NCBI GenBank assembly: GCA_947579665.1
Contig: OX388347.1
Span: forward strand, 20,266,562-20,330,561
Length of the DNA stretch: 64,000 bases
Source of the DNA: Sympetrum striolatum
Lineage: Eukaryota > Arthropoda > Insecta > Odonata > Libellulidae
Reading direction: 5' to 3'
Under the pieces are notes generated by a model. It made no database searches and was not told where the DNA came from. It saw only the letters and a list, made by a program, of their open reading frames with translations. How positions within the stretch are numbered: the first letter of the stretch is position 1; every line of letters starts with the position of its first letter. Of the stretch, positions 36,001 through 51,000 are shown one piece after another. Made by a program: the position numbers and the translations under genes.

Positions 36001-39000
36001 CTTTGATATTTTTTACTAAACTCTGGTTACTTGATACATCTATGATATATTTTAAGTTATTATCTCTATATTTTGGAATTTTCCCAGGGCATATTCAGTA
36101 TGTCAGGGTACCTCTTCCATTAGACATAAGATTCTACTATGTTAAGTAATGTTTCATATATAAATAACTTATTAATCTCTAATAGCATAAACCTTTTGTG
36201 TATATAGTCTGCTATTTTAAGTCAAGGTAAGGAACTTCATCTTCTATTGGAAAATTAACTCTATTCCACTCTATTATTCTGTTAAAATAATAATCATGAA
36301 TTCATAATTTAAGGACTCATGATTGATATATTCAGTTCTGGCTAAATAGCTGCAGGTTTCATAAGTATTCATGATAGCAAACATTTTATCTAAAGCTAAA
36401 ATGCAGCCAGCCATTATTTCCATTAAACATGATATGCCTCTGAAAGAGAATTATTAGATGTGAAGTTTTAAGACTGCGAGAGAGCCTGGATTGAAGAATA
36501 CTTTGAAAAGGACTGCTTTGTTTTGCAATGTAACCATTTGTGGCTATTTACAGTTTATTTATTTTGCCTGTGTGCCTGATGAGCACTGGACAACAAACAG
36601 TGATTTATATTGTCTAAGAGCCATATGAGATTTTACATTTCATTAAAATTATAAATAGAATTCCTATTTCTCAATGTGTGTATTATATATGCAGCTATCT
36701 ATTATATATAGATGCTTCTCCGGATTCATTCATATATATTTAGATACCCAGATACCCAGATAGGATACAAATTCACAGGCTAAACCAAAAGCGACATTGA
36801 CTTGAAATTTTTACGACATATTGGCCATAACGTGTAACCTCCAGGAAAAAGCCGACATTGAACCTCGGTGTCATGGGTTCGATTCCAGAAGGCCCTAAAG
36901 TCGCGATTTTCTCCATAAGAATAGATGGCGGGGATTTTCGAAATTTTTTTTGAGGCACTTCCCGGAAAAGTAGAGAGTTTAAATTTGAGGGATCGCTAGA
37001 AGCTGTGCAACTCCAACGTAAATCAGAAAGACATCGCCGAATATGGTCCATGGTTCGATGCTAGGTCGGGGCAAAAATTGGCCATTTAAAATGCATTGCG
37101 GCAATTTTGAAGATTATTATTGGATCCTTTTCCGATAACATGGATACTTGAAATTCGGCACGTGGATAGATATCATGAATATATTTCATAATCAAATTTT
37201 ACATGTTCGCTGATGGTCCTTGGTTCGATCCCAGAGAACCATTTGCACTTCTCAATGCATTTCTTACGGAGATAACGGAAACAAAATTAAGGTACTTCCC
37301 GGCATGCTATCGACTTCAAACTTTGCAAGATACAAGAACAAGTCTTTACAAATCAAACTGTGCATTCACAGCTTACAATATGTCCTGGGTTCGACACCAG
37401 GTGTCTCTGCAATCAGAAGTTGATCCGATTTTTAGGAATTATTTTGAAACCTTTCCCAATAATATAGAAATTTGAAATTCGGCATATAGGTAGAAATCAT
37501 AAATAACTTTCCGAAACATCTTTTAGATTTCCAAGATCGTCCTTGATTCGAATCCAAAGAGCCATTTACATTCGTGAAAATTAGAACGTCTTTTGAGGCA
37601 GTTGTAGCCAATATTTCTGCTTGAATTTTCACACATAGTTACAGATGGTGATCTTCTATTGTGCTTCATAGTAGGTTAACCAGTAAGACCCGGGTTCGAT
37701 GCCAGACGATGAAATTTCAGTGAATTTTAAGAAAAATTTCAATCCTTTTTTTTTTCTTATGAGGACCGTCCCGATATGATGCCGATGTGAAATTAGTATT
37801 GCCGATCTGCTTGCAGTATGCAAGCTACATTTACTCGTATTATAAAAAGATAAAATTATTATGTTCATAAAAATAACAGACTCATTATTTCTTGCAAAAA
37901 TTTATCTATAACTTATAATAACTTTATTTATTTTTAAGTGCCCAAATCTCTCACACTCTAATATCCAGTACCCTGACAGTTCCAAACAGTTGTACTTGTG
38001 GTGGTAAGAATAAAAACTCTTTATAATAAATTCCACAATGTATATTTCACAAACTTGACCGGTTTCGACTAATACATAGTCATCATCAGGTGAAATCGTC
38101 CGAGCCGTATAGTATATATACTAGAAGAGTGGGGGAGGGGGTAAGGAGGTACTAGAAGGGAGAGGTGGGAAAAGGGAACAGTGAGGGGGAAGAAGAGGAA
38201 CAAACAACATCAGAGTGAAAAGAATTAAGTCATTTAGGGAAGAGGTGAGGGAAGAATGGTAGGAAGGGAAAGAGGTGGGAGAGAGTAAACTGTTGACAAG
38301 CAGGATGACAAAACAAATAATTGGTGTATATTAGTTAATGTAAAATTGCTGTGTTTATGGTGTAGTATTTCAAGTTGTTCGAAGATATTCATTTTTGGGC
38401 CTTTCTGTTGGGAATGGAGCAAAAGAGGGGAAAAATCAGAGAAATGGTTTTCCTCCAGAAGATATTTGTCGACATGGGATTTATCCGATTTGTAAAGATA
38501 ACTTTGTTTGTGCTCCTTAATTCTGACAGATAAATAGTGTCCTGTTGGACCAATGTAAATAGATCCACAATCATTGCAAACAAATTTATAGATACCAAAT
38601 TTACGGAGGAGTTCCACTTCATCCTTATTATTTATTAACATTTTTCTGATATTGTGGGTTGTATAAAATGCGGGTCTGTAGTTGGAAGGAAGTGCATGAG
38701 CAATTTTGAAGCTAATGGGGATTTTAGGGGATTTTCACCCATTTAGGTGTGTCAGAATTTTTCCATTATCGTCCATTATAACGAGTAAAGCATATAATGA
38801 GAGTTGTGTTATAGCGAGTGACTTTTTGGCCATTGTCCGCCTCACAGCAAAAAGGATAGGGCATTACATCTATCATAAGGAATGGTAATTTCTGAGGTAT
38901 CATTATAGCGAGTGCTACGTTTGACTTGCAGGAAACATAACTTGGAATTGTCAATTGATGTGAAAGACAGAGTCCAACAAGCAAACGGTAATCTGAGGAG

Positions 39001-42000
39001 CATTATCTTTAAAAAGACCAGCTAATTCTGACATTTGTTTCTCACAATTCGCCTCGCCCTTCCTTGGCAAAAATGCTTCAGAGAGCTTTGATTAGAGACT
39101 TCTCAGAGGTTTCACTCTTCCCTTTGTCCCTCCATACATCTTATTCGCTCATATCTTTTTTTGGCTACAACCCCACTAGTCAGCTCTGAAATTTATAATC
39201 TAGTTCTCATGATATTATTATCCATTGGATTTGTTTTCATTCAAAACTTGGCACCAAACTGTCTGATCCAGAATGGGTGGGAATATAGGAGATAAAAGCA
39301 GTGCTGATTCGAATTCTCAGGGTAACTTCTCCATTGCAACAGTCATTGCTTATGAAGCATGTGAATGAAAAATATCTCCAGAAAGAAATTTGATAGAAAT
39401 TAGAGGTGCATATTCCAAATGTTGGAGATCACACTTTCATCAGTCAATCATTAGACATGAGTCTGTTCTGGAGAGCTTACTAATATTTGAGGGTCTAGCG
39501 TGGCAATTCTGTGATAGAGGGCAAAAGAAAGGCTTTAGATTTAGCAAAGAAATTTGAAATAGCGCAGTTGTGCAAAAGGGAAACTGCAAATAAATCTGAA
39601 ATCGGCAGGAAATAGACTGGTTTTAAAAGTAATACAGAAAATAATTTTGTGGGATGATCAGGGAAAAGCATATTGGACATTAACTACTCATTTGATGATT
39701 TCATAGCGGCAGACGTGGAAACAGACATTTGTGTTTTGCTGACAGACAATCAACTAATAGAGCAGCATAAGCATTATGGCAGCAAATCATAGGATAACGT
39801 GAGTGTGGAAGAAGATTCATTTAAAAAATCCCAACTAGCAAGTCTCTCTCGCAAGCTTTGGGTTTATAAATTCTTTGTACTTTGTTACCAAACATTGTGC
39901 TAATAAATTTAAACAGAAAACAATAGATTCCAAGTTTTTGAACGATCTTACTTAGGTGTCAACTTGAGTATGCATGTAGCGTATGGGACCCTTCCTTGTT
40001 CATGAGACAGATACAGCCACACAAGTGAGACTTTATCAAAATCAGTGAGTGTTAATCAGATGCTTAAGGACATGGGATGAGAATCTTATGAAGGTAGAAG
40101 ATTAATCCAAAGGATAAATTTACTAAATACGTTCTCATAAAGTACATTCTCAAAAGATGTAGGGGATATAATGTGACTCCCTTGTTATATTGGCAGTACT
40201 GATACTGCAAGAAAGATCAGGAAAATAGATTGTAGAATGAATCAACTCAAGAATTAATGCATTCTGTGAACAATATGCGAAAGTAACTGGTTGGGGAAGT
40301 GGATTCATGATGCTTGCACCCCTTTCCACACTCCAAAGGACGGCTTGTAGTACTCTTAGTTAGACATAGACATGTGAATTTCTATTAACTGTCTTAAAAG
40401 GCTGGACCATAGCTCATGCCTCTAATTTAAATGCCTGGCCTGGTTGGAAGTGGAAGGAGCAGCACTAACAGTTGGTTGCCTCAAAAATTGGGCCAAAAAG
40501 CATAACACTTGGATGCATTGACACAAGCCCTCTAGTATAATTACTCTATGGTAAAATGTTACATTTTTATAGACCTGCTTATTCATGATTTCTGGCTTAG
40601 GAGGATCAGATGTTTTGCAGTGTTAGATAAACATTTTTAATTATTTAAGTTTCATAATTTTTGAGAGGATTTCACAAGTACTACTTTACTAAGTACATTA
40701 ACATGTGCAATAAATTAAACTAAATTGTGATCCATGACATAAATGACAATGTATTCAGTAATATTTGGAAAAAATATTTGTTGATATTTCACTGGAGAGG
40801 TTGCCAACTTTTTTGTACCTCATGCTCAACAATGTATTCTTGTTAACAGTAAAGCAGTGTTATTTGGAAACTTCACATATAAAATATCTTGCTTAACTAG
40901 ATTACTATTACTACTTCCATCCATAATCTAACACCAAGATTCAACTTTTAGAAACTAATACTACAAATGGATTTAACAGCACCAGACAAAGAATAGATTA
41001 CATGTAGTGATGAACAACTGAGAAGAACATTTATAACATACCTGCGGCACATGTCTGACAAGGCACACATGACATTATTACGCAGTGGTGCCCAAGCTTT
41101 ATCTGATGGGGGAGGATTTGGAAGAGGAGGCTTCTGCAGAAGTGAGCCCAAAGATGGAACAATCCTGGCAGCCAAGCGAGCATCTTGGAGACACATCTTC
41201 CCCAAAACCACAACAGTGACTGAGCACAATTTTGGAGAAGTTTTTATGTGATGATCTACAAATTACACAGTCAAAGAAATTCATTATTAAAAACAATTTC
41301 ACCATAAAGGTTATTAAAATTATTAGAACATTCTGAGAGCTTCATCCTTCTTTTTATACACAGATGATTTCAATATTTTCAATACTGAACAAAAGTGGTG
41401 AAAACAAACTATTTTACTCATTACACATTTAAACATATAATGACAAGTAGCAACATCAATATTTTAGATTAAATTGTCACTAAGAGTATTCCATCTTTAA
41501 AAAATTAATGCTTTCCTCTTTAACAAGACTATGCATAACTTAATCATGAAAATTATTTGAGAAAGGAAAATTTCCCAAGATAGACTTATTGGAAAAGATA
41601 TATACATTGGATTCATAGAAAAAAGCTGAGCAAAATTCTGTGTAATATTATCAAAAGTAATTAATGGTATTAATCATTCATTAATACCATGAGTAATTTA
41701 ACACCACACATTTTTATTCTTACTGGGGAAATCCATTAAGTTTAGATTTCTGTAACAAATTAAATAGATTTTTTCATTAAGTTTGAATATTTATAAAAGA
41801 AAATACAGGAAGTCTTGAGATGCTCTGAAGGATAAAGGAAGTAGTGTTCAGAAGCTTCAGAATTTTGGTTATTTCTTTTTAAAATATCAGAAAATATCTT
41901 TCCCAACTTCAAAATCCATAGTTAGAAAAAGAAATAAAAAAATACCTAGCATAAAACCTGATTATTACCAGGAGATAATATATCGTTTAAAAGCATGAAA

Positions 42001-45000
42001 ACAATTATGCTTAACACTTTTACTGTCAATAAATTTTGCAAAAATATTGTAATTTTCAAAATGACATAACAACCTCATGAAAAATATGTCATGAGGTATC
42101 AAACAACAGACATAAAGGAGACGAATGCTGGTAATTTAATGAAGTATTCTAAATGGCTGTGGCTCACTAACACAAGTGGCATTCTGAATTTGGTATGACT
42201 GCTAGCACAGCAGCAGCTGGAATAGAAAGGGTTAAGAAAGTTAATGAATTACATACCCTTTTTAGAAGAATTTTTTGGAAACAGAATGGTTTGTATGGTG
42301 GCAATGGTTGTTTTCTTGACAACTCCTGGGCATATAAGTGATACATCAGCAAAGGTTAGCATGTATTTTGCCAAAGCTTCTTCATCAACTGAGGCTGTAC
42401 ATTGATACTTTTTCCTTCTTTGATTTTCATTGCCAGCCACTGGGTTTCCTGGTCTTCCATGAAAAGCCGAAGAGATGAACTGCTCACAACTCTGTAATTC
42501 ATCAAAAAATATTAGATACACATTTCCTCAGAATCAGGGTTTAAGGTTGTACTAACTTAAGCGCATCTAATTATAATCACTATATTGTAAATGAACTGGG
42601 AATTTATGTTATGATATCACATTGCACTAATACATAGGAAAACTAAATATATGCTAAATTGTACCAACTTCAAGTATGTGTTGTCTCAAATAGATTGACG
42701 AGTAGAGTAAAGAATATAAATCATGTTGAGAAAAAGGGTTTCTCCAAATCCCAAATTAAGGAAAGGAATCCATTGAAGTTACCACATTTGATTTTAAATG
42801 TTCAATGCTAATTTAACCAGGAAGGCATTCAGAGGGCCTTCAAAGTGGATATTCAAGGACCTCCAAAATCTTATTTATGATTTTGTGATGGAAAAGGAAA
42901 GGGAAGGCTTTCCTATCAGTAAAGAAGAAATAATGATAAAGCTTTAGAAATATCAAGAGAATGTAAGATTCCATGACGTGATTTTAAAGCAAGCACTGGT
43001 AGGTGTAGAAGGATGACGATGAAGAAATGGCTTTTCTCTTTAAAGCTCTCAAGCTTCCCTAGCTCTATGCCTTCTTAGTAATTACGTTGATAAGCTTATT
43101 GCTTAACAGAGGTATGTCATAACTTATGTGAAAACCAAAGCTACCTTTAATGAAGGACAAGAGATGTATACTTTTCCACAAGAAGTTAATTTGGAGATTA
43201 CCGGTTTCGACTACAAGCCATCATCTAATCTCTTACAGATGAACTTGCAGCCAAAACCGGTCTCAGATCTCTTGTCCTTCCTTATGAAGCACAATTTCTA
43301 CAACAACTCGGCAACCTCTGTGGATTTTACAAAGCTATCTATTGGGTAAATAAGAAATTCCAACCGAAGAGTAGTATGTTATTTTGATTTGCTATCAAAT
43401 TACACCATAGATAATTAAGAGATGAGGAAATCAGAAATAAAGGAAAATATGATTATATATTGGAAGATTATTTCTTGTATCTATAAAAGTTAAGTATACT
43501 AATTAATTTGGTTTGATATTAAAGATATTTTAATTCCTTTTCAGGATATTGAATAAACTTCAAAACTTATGTGCCTGTGGTTATTCACGATTTTAGAGAT
43601 ATTATTTTCATTTTTCAAGTTTCCCTCCAAAATGCACAGAGGTACAAAAAGAGACGGTTTCTATGAGCCAAACTTACATGAATAAGTGGGACACCCCAAA
43701 CAGGAACAAAACCACTTGATTCTGAGGGTGGCATTCCTTCAACCTGCCTCGATATCAGATACAAGGCATCAACTGCTGGGCGAATGGCAGAAAATGGCAA
43801 AGAGAATTCAGATATCTTATTTAAAAGGTAAGTCTCCAGTTCTTTGGCCATATCTGCATTCAGGTCAATTGATACACGTCCCAGTACTTTTAACATAAGG
43901 ATATACGTACATTCTTCTAAAGCACCAAATTCTGTTGTAGCCTGAAATAAATGAAGTTTTAATATCTATTATATATAGACGCTTCTCCGGATATATCTAG
44001 ATATACACTCATTCACTCACTCACTCACTGGGGATCAAAATTCTAACCATGTTCCACAAGTGCCACTGCCTTGAAATTTTTACGACACATTGGCCATAAC
44101 GTGTAACCTCCAGGAAAAAGCTGACTTTGAACCTCAGTGTCATGGGTTCGATTCCAGAAGGCCCCAAAGTCGCGATTTTCCCCATAAGAATACATGGCGG
44201 GGATTTTCGAAATATTTTTTTGAGGCACTTCCCGGAAAAGCAGAGAGATGAAATTCAATAGATCGCTAAAAGCCGTGGATATCCAACGAAAATCAAAAAG
44301 ACATCTACGAATATGGTCCATGGTTCGATGCTAGGTCGGGGCAAAAATCGGCCGTTTAAAATGCATTGCAGCGATTTTGAAGATTTTTTTGGATCATTTC
44401 CCGATAACATGGATACTTGAAACTCGGCACGTGGATAGATATAATGAATATATTTCATAATCAAATTTTACACGTTCGCTGATGGTCCTTGGTTCGATCC
44501 CAGAGGGCCATTTGCACTTCTCAATGCATTTCTTACGGAGATAACGGAAAATAAATTTAGGTACATCCCGGCATGCTATCGACTTCAAACTTTGCATTAT
44601 ATAAGAGCAAGTCCTTACAAATCAAACTGTGGATTCACGGCTTACAATATTTTCTGGGTTCGACACCAGGTGTCTCTGAAATCAGAAGTTAATCCGATTT
44701 TTAGGAATTATTTTGAAACCTTTCCCAATTATATAGAAACTTGAAATTTGGCAGATAGATAGAGATCATAAATAACATTCAGAAAACATGTTTTAGATTT
44801 CCAAGATCGTCCTTGGTTCGAGTCCCGAGAGCCATTTACATTCGTGAAAATTTGAACGTCTTTTGAGGCTGTTGTAGCCAATATTTCTGCTTGAATTTTC
44901 ACACATAGTTAGAGATGGTGATCTTCTATTGTGTTTCATAGTAGGTTTACCAGTAAGACCCAGGTTCGATGCCAGACGATGAAATGTCAGCGAATTTTAA

Positions 45001-48000
45001 GAAAAAATTAAATCCTTTTTTTTTTTCTTTTGAGGACCGTCCCACTATGATGCCGGTATGAAATTAGTATTGCCGATCTGCTTGCAGTATGCAAGCAACA
45101 TTTTACTCGTACAATATAGTTTTTAAAGTAGAAACACTTGCATAATTTAAAGAAATGTACAATATAACCTGATGATTTCTATACCAATTAATACTTTTGT
45201 AAATTGTAAAATTAATTTTTACATTATCAGTGAAACATGAAAATCAATGAATGTGAATGTTATAAATAACAAGCAATACATATCAGTAAAGCATAAAAAC
45301 TATGGATAAGATTCTAAACCTGGATTCAAAAGAAACTGATCAGTTTCCTCCTTATTTACTTTACAGAATCATACATAACTTACTTCTCCCTCCCAGATCT
45401 CACCACAGAACAGTCTTAAGTTAGAATATAGTGCTAGAACTTTAACTTTTATTTACACTAATCATTAAAATGTTCTTGAATACATATTGAATCATGTTTG
45501 TTACTAATAAAGGTTAAGTTTCTCCACTCTGAATTCCAGAATATAGATATCACAATCCAGTGTTGTTATCAACCAAACTTAACTTGCCTAAGATTTTAAA
45601 TGAGTAATAGATAACGACACAAGGTAGTACATAAGACAAAAGTGGCTTACTTTTACCATTTTAAATTTGGTAAGGAAGTATAAGACAAAATATGAAATTT
45701 CTCATAATCTCAAATGCACCTCTACTTCATCCTGAGACACTTTGATTATTGAGATATGAGCCTGATTTGTTGCTTATGCTTTTTTTTGCCTTGGAGCAGC
45801 TGTTTCCACTATCTGGCTAAGCTTACTCTCCTGAACTTGCCAGGAGATGCTTCACCAAGGCAACAACAACAATACTAACACACACAACCATTCCCTGATC
45901 AAAAAATCCAATAAGCCAGAATTCGAACCTACCTTGAGGTCAGAGAGATAGCATAGCTAGAGGCTAACCAATCTGCCACCAAGGCCGGTATATTCAATAT
46001 GATATATGTACTACATATGTTGTATCCTCTGCTCCCAGCATTTTTATTGAAGTTTTATATGTAATTAAAAAGTAACTTTTCTAAGTATGAATATTTCTCA
46101 CTTGTTTAAATAACCTTTCTGGAAAGGATAAGTGTTAAATGATACCAACCTGACAGAATTTCAAAAAATGATCCTTGATAGAGGATGGGTCAGGTAGGTC
46201 AGTGTGTTCTGACATTGTGCAGAGCAATAACCAAGCTGGATACTGATTTTCACCGACAAGATGGTGTCTGATTGATGGCCAAAGATCTTTCCTATAAGGT
46301 ATAAGAAGTAAGTTTAACTATTTTTTCATAGAATTTAAATCTCATAAAACAGAAAATTCAAATTATATGATTTATAAATGAGTACATTAAACTAACAATA
46401 CTATCCATTTTTCAGTTTTGCGGAATATCATAATGTTGATAAGATGAATTGCATCACAAGGTTTTATGGAGTAAATAAGGTAGAGAATTATATAGAGAAC
46501 CAAGAATACTTAAAAACTAACTTTGCATAGGGTGTATCATACACTCCAGAATGTTATTTCAAGATAAAATACATTTTCCCTTAGTCTTCCAAATTCCTCC
46601 TTTTAAGCAGCTGGAGATATATCTTTTGTAGCTTCTACCATATATGTAAAAATTTTTCACAATTTCTTTTAAATTTATTATTAATATTTCCATTGCTTAT
46701 CTAGTATTCTGCAACCTTAGGGCTACATAAAAAAAGATTTTCAGAGCATATTACCTTAATTTTTCATCATCATCGTTTTAACAGGATATTGTTTGATATT
46801 TATAGTGTATTTAATATTTATTTTAAAATACATACATTTGTATTAATGATATTACAACTATGTTGATTTTTAAATGAATTATTTCATAAATTTCAAAGTT
46901 TTTAGACAACATCCGTAAAATATGTATGTATTTTGTCAGAAATAATGCTCATTTCTTAAAAATCTAGTTTTTCTGTACAACATTTTTTTTTGAAGACTTC
47001 CTCTAAGAATAATCCTATCAGATTTTGAATTTAGTTTTGTTACAAAGATTCTTTCTCACCATTTTGACGACGTTGATTGTATCCGCCAACAATATCAGTC
47101 GAGGGTAGTGTTTTCTCATAAGTTGTTCCTCATCTGCTTGTTTCTATGTTTCATAAGGTTTATGTAGTTCATATATGATCTTATAACTTTATAGTGATAT
47201 TTAATTAATTTTAAAGTATATACACAATATCTATAAACATTGTACTTCACCATGAATAATGCAATTTTTTGTACCATCTTTGCAGAATTTCTACGAAAGT
47301 GTAAGGCAGAACTTATTCTTTATATTTTGTTCACTTGTCGTGCATTTCTACTTTTTCATGAAGATTTGGCTTGGGTAGCTGACCGTCCCCAGGCAGAGCC
47401 TTTCTTTTTGTGGGCAAGCAGGGTTTGAAGAAGTTTACCTAAGGATATATGCTTAGGCACTTCTCAAATCCTTTTACAACTGATAGTTTTTATAACGACT
47501 TTGTACATGAAACAAACTCTCAGGCCGAGGAAATTTTCTTTCGAAATCCTCCCATGTGCAAATTACGCAATGGAAGGAGCTGACAGTGGGGAAAAAGTTC
47601 CAAATTTGTTTCTGTAATCAATTCAAGTAAAACCGCAAGAACGATTAATGGAGGAAAATTTAATTCACTTGCATTTTTTAACATATTTAAATAATAGAGT
47701 TGTAAATAATTAGCTTCTACATTTTAGGATGTTTGCTTTGTTATACGAGTTCAAATCATCTTCCCAGTAAAGCTGAAAGAAGAATTTTATTTTACTCCTA
47801 ATGCCCCAAAGAGGTTTATTCATACCCCTCATTTAATACAATGCGTGTTCCACTCTCGGAAAAGTCAATAACTAAATATCCATTAAAGATATTGGCCCCA
47901 AACCATTTATGTTCATGCTAATGATATGATGAGCAACTGAGGCTAGTCATGCCCTACATATGAAAGAGGAGTATTGCGTCCAAATATATTGTGCCATCAC

Positions 48001-51000
48001 TTCTAATGCTAATTTTTTAGACAAAGAAAGACCCAAAATGTGCACCATATTTTTTTACATTTTAGATATTTAGATTTAGACAAACAAGAGGTAGCAAAAA
48101 AAAAAAGAAAAGGCTTGGTAAAAGCTCAATGAAATGATAATGAAAGAATAAATTCATGAAAGTAGCCTTGATTTGGTGGAATTCGGTAATCGGAATCATA
48201 TTGAAATAACTATGCAAATTTATTACATTTGTATTTTGTTCCTGAAGATAAGCAGTCAGCTTGAAACTGGTCGTGCAATTAAAAAGTTTTCGAGGCATTT
48301 GCATAGTTATTTCAATATGATCCTGATAATGAGAGAAATTTTGAAAATTATCTTAACATCCACTAAGTACAGGCATTGAAGTTTACAGCAAGCATAGAAA
48401 TCGTGTAAATTGAGCATAATACTCTCTAATGATCTTGCATGGCATACTATTATATTTTTATCGCATTTTTTTAAAACCTTCAATAATTAAATCAAAAAAA
48501 TGCTTATCATTGACAAGGAAGAATTAAAAATGATGAATTGTATTAAAGAAAAATAAATAAAATTAAAAGAATGATTATTAAATTACACCAGATCTTTGAT
48601 TAGGTTTTAGAAGCTTTTTTGTCTTTTTACTGTATTAAAGGAGCAATTGAAATCTTTGAATTTAAACATTTACATTCTACAGGCTTTCCAAAGGTTTCTT
48701 TGAAATTAGAAATATTAGAAATTTTATATTTATTCTATCAACCATTAAATATTTGGCAGTAAGAGAATAAAGACAGCAATCCAGCTGAAAGAATAGGAAA
48801 ACTAACAGAAGAGGAGACATCATTGCTTCCCCAAAGCCTCTCCTTTCAAAACAACAGAGGCTTTGGTGCAATTTTTCTTTTATTTGGTTGTTTAACTATT
48901 CCCTCCTTAATAATGAAACATTCCATCATTATTCCATTCCTAATTTTCCCTGTTTATTTTACTCTCCCCATTTCTCCTATTAATATGAGAGGTTTATTTG
49001 ACTCCATTTAAAAGAAATTTTACTTTTACATATTGCCATTTCAAGCCTATTCATTTATAGATAATTATACCCTACTTTAGGGATTACAATTTGGAATGAA
49101 TTGATATGTAAAGTGAGGTATATTTTTATAATAAAAACCATTGGGAAGGAATAACTTCAAGAATAGAAATGTATTCTTAATGCCTTATGAATTTTGAATG
49201 CTATTTGAGTTCTTTCAACTGAATTTTGCATAACACCAAATGTTGTAGAGAAGGTAAACAAACTTTACTCACCTTGCCACATAAATTGAAGGTTATTAAT
49301 GAGAAATACTTCTAAGGTTGAACCATTGGAAGCAATTTCTTCCCTGATATTTATTTTTGCCTGAAATGGCTCAGATTAGTAGCAAAAATTAAACCTGCTT
49401 GTGGCAGCAGGTTCAATTTTTGTATATATATATATATATATATATATATAACTATATTAAGGCAAGATTGAGAATGAAAAGTCTCTCCTTCCATCTAACC
49501 TTTATGCACCTGAGCATTCAAGAGAATCATTACGCTTTCTGCAGTGATCATAAGACTCGCCATATTAAATTTACGACTAGCGCAATCAACATTTCCATAA
49601 GGAAGTCCATTCCCAATATCTTGTCAACAATGTACATATTTCTTATAATTCCTTTCACATTTTTAAAATGGCCATTCGTTCCTAAATATTTTCAACTATC
49701 ACATTGATGATCACAATAAACTCATAAGAGACCTACATCAGATTGAAAATGGCTAATGATCATGATGACATATATATATACATACACATTTAAATATAAT
49801 ATTTATAGCTTGTAAGTATTATCATAAAAGGTGCTTACCCTAAGGAATGCCTGTCTTCAGCCCAAGATGAGACTGCCTCTGAAAGGAATGGGAGTAGACG
49901 AAGCAGCTCCATTTTACGGATCAAACGCCAGTTGGGGGGTTCCAATGCTTTGCCCAAGATAACATTCCAAGTATACTGTTCTCATCCACAAAAAGAAATT
50001 ATGTATTAATTTATGGTTGAGACAAAATGTTACTGAAACATACTTAAAAAGTCCATTGAAAGAACTTATTAGTTATTATTACTTGCAAAAGACAAATACT
50101 TTTCATTACAGTACCAAGTTACATATTTAATTGGATTAAATACACAATTTTAATAAATAATAGAATATTTATCTTAATATGTTATTTTCGATGGTTTTAT
50201 TTTCTTCACGATGGAAAATTTATTGATTTTGCCTTCCTTCTATGAGTTTTCTGATGTGCTACATTTTTTATTAAAATAATTCTTCATTTGAGATCCTATG
50301 ATTTCTGTTGAAATCACTCGGATTCCAATCAAATCCAACTGCATCCCTCAGTTTATAAATTACTATAATACAACTGATCAAACCTCTATTACAGCTCACC
50401 TCCTACATCAACTTCACAATATATCTCAATAAATATAGCAATGACAATGAGTAAAAGAACATGAAAGAATTGGTTAGGACCGTATATAGTCCTTCAAACT
50501 GAGCAGAAAAAACAAGTTTATGGAAGTATTCAATGAAAAATTAAAAAAACAAAACGTCATGTGAGGATAACGATGCAAATTGCCAGATGCAACATAAGGT
50601 TGGCCAAAGAGTTTTTAGATAATACATGGGCAAAAGTTTCTAATGTATTTGTTATCATCAACTTGCATCTATTCATTTACAAAATCTAACTAGGCAAAAA
50701 ACTATCATTCACTAAATTTGAGAGAAAATTATTTTTGTTAATCATGATTAATTTAAAAATTTTCAATGCATGATTAGGTTACTGAGCTTTGTTATCTAAA
50801 AAACTACACTGGAAATTAATTTAGAGCTACTAATACGAGACGAGATACAAGGTTGCGATCTTCATACGTATATTCGAGCGGAGGTGCTGAAGTCACGGCG
50901 CCAATTGCTTGACATGCACTCTCTATTATGCCTGAATCTCCAAAATGAGCCGATCTAATAAATATTTTACACCAATCACGGTAAATATCTAGTAATGTAT

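Larger units (their letters stand above)
46292..49838. other. NCAPD3 intron 6, mostly unassigned
   Basis: The only items I can name are the inverted repeat with a hammerhead-like centre at 48195-48321 and the hairpin plus TA run at 49383-49450. Confidence 0.45.

Noticed and set aside
43128..43349. Plus-strand frame of 73 codons
   Set aside because: It overlaps an inverted repeat and a Penelope-type terminus; composition and context indicate chance.
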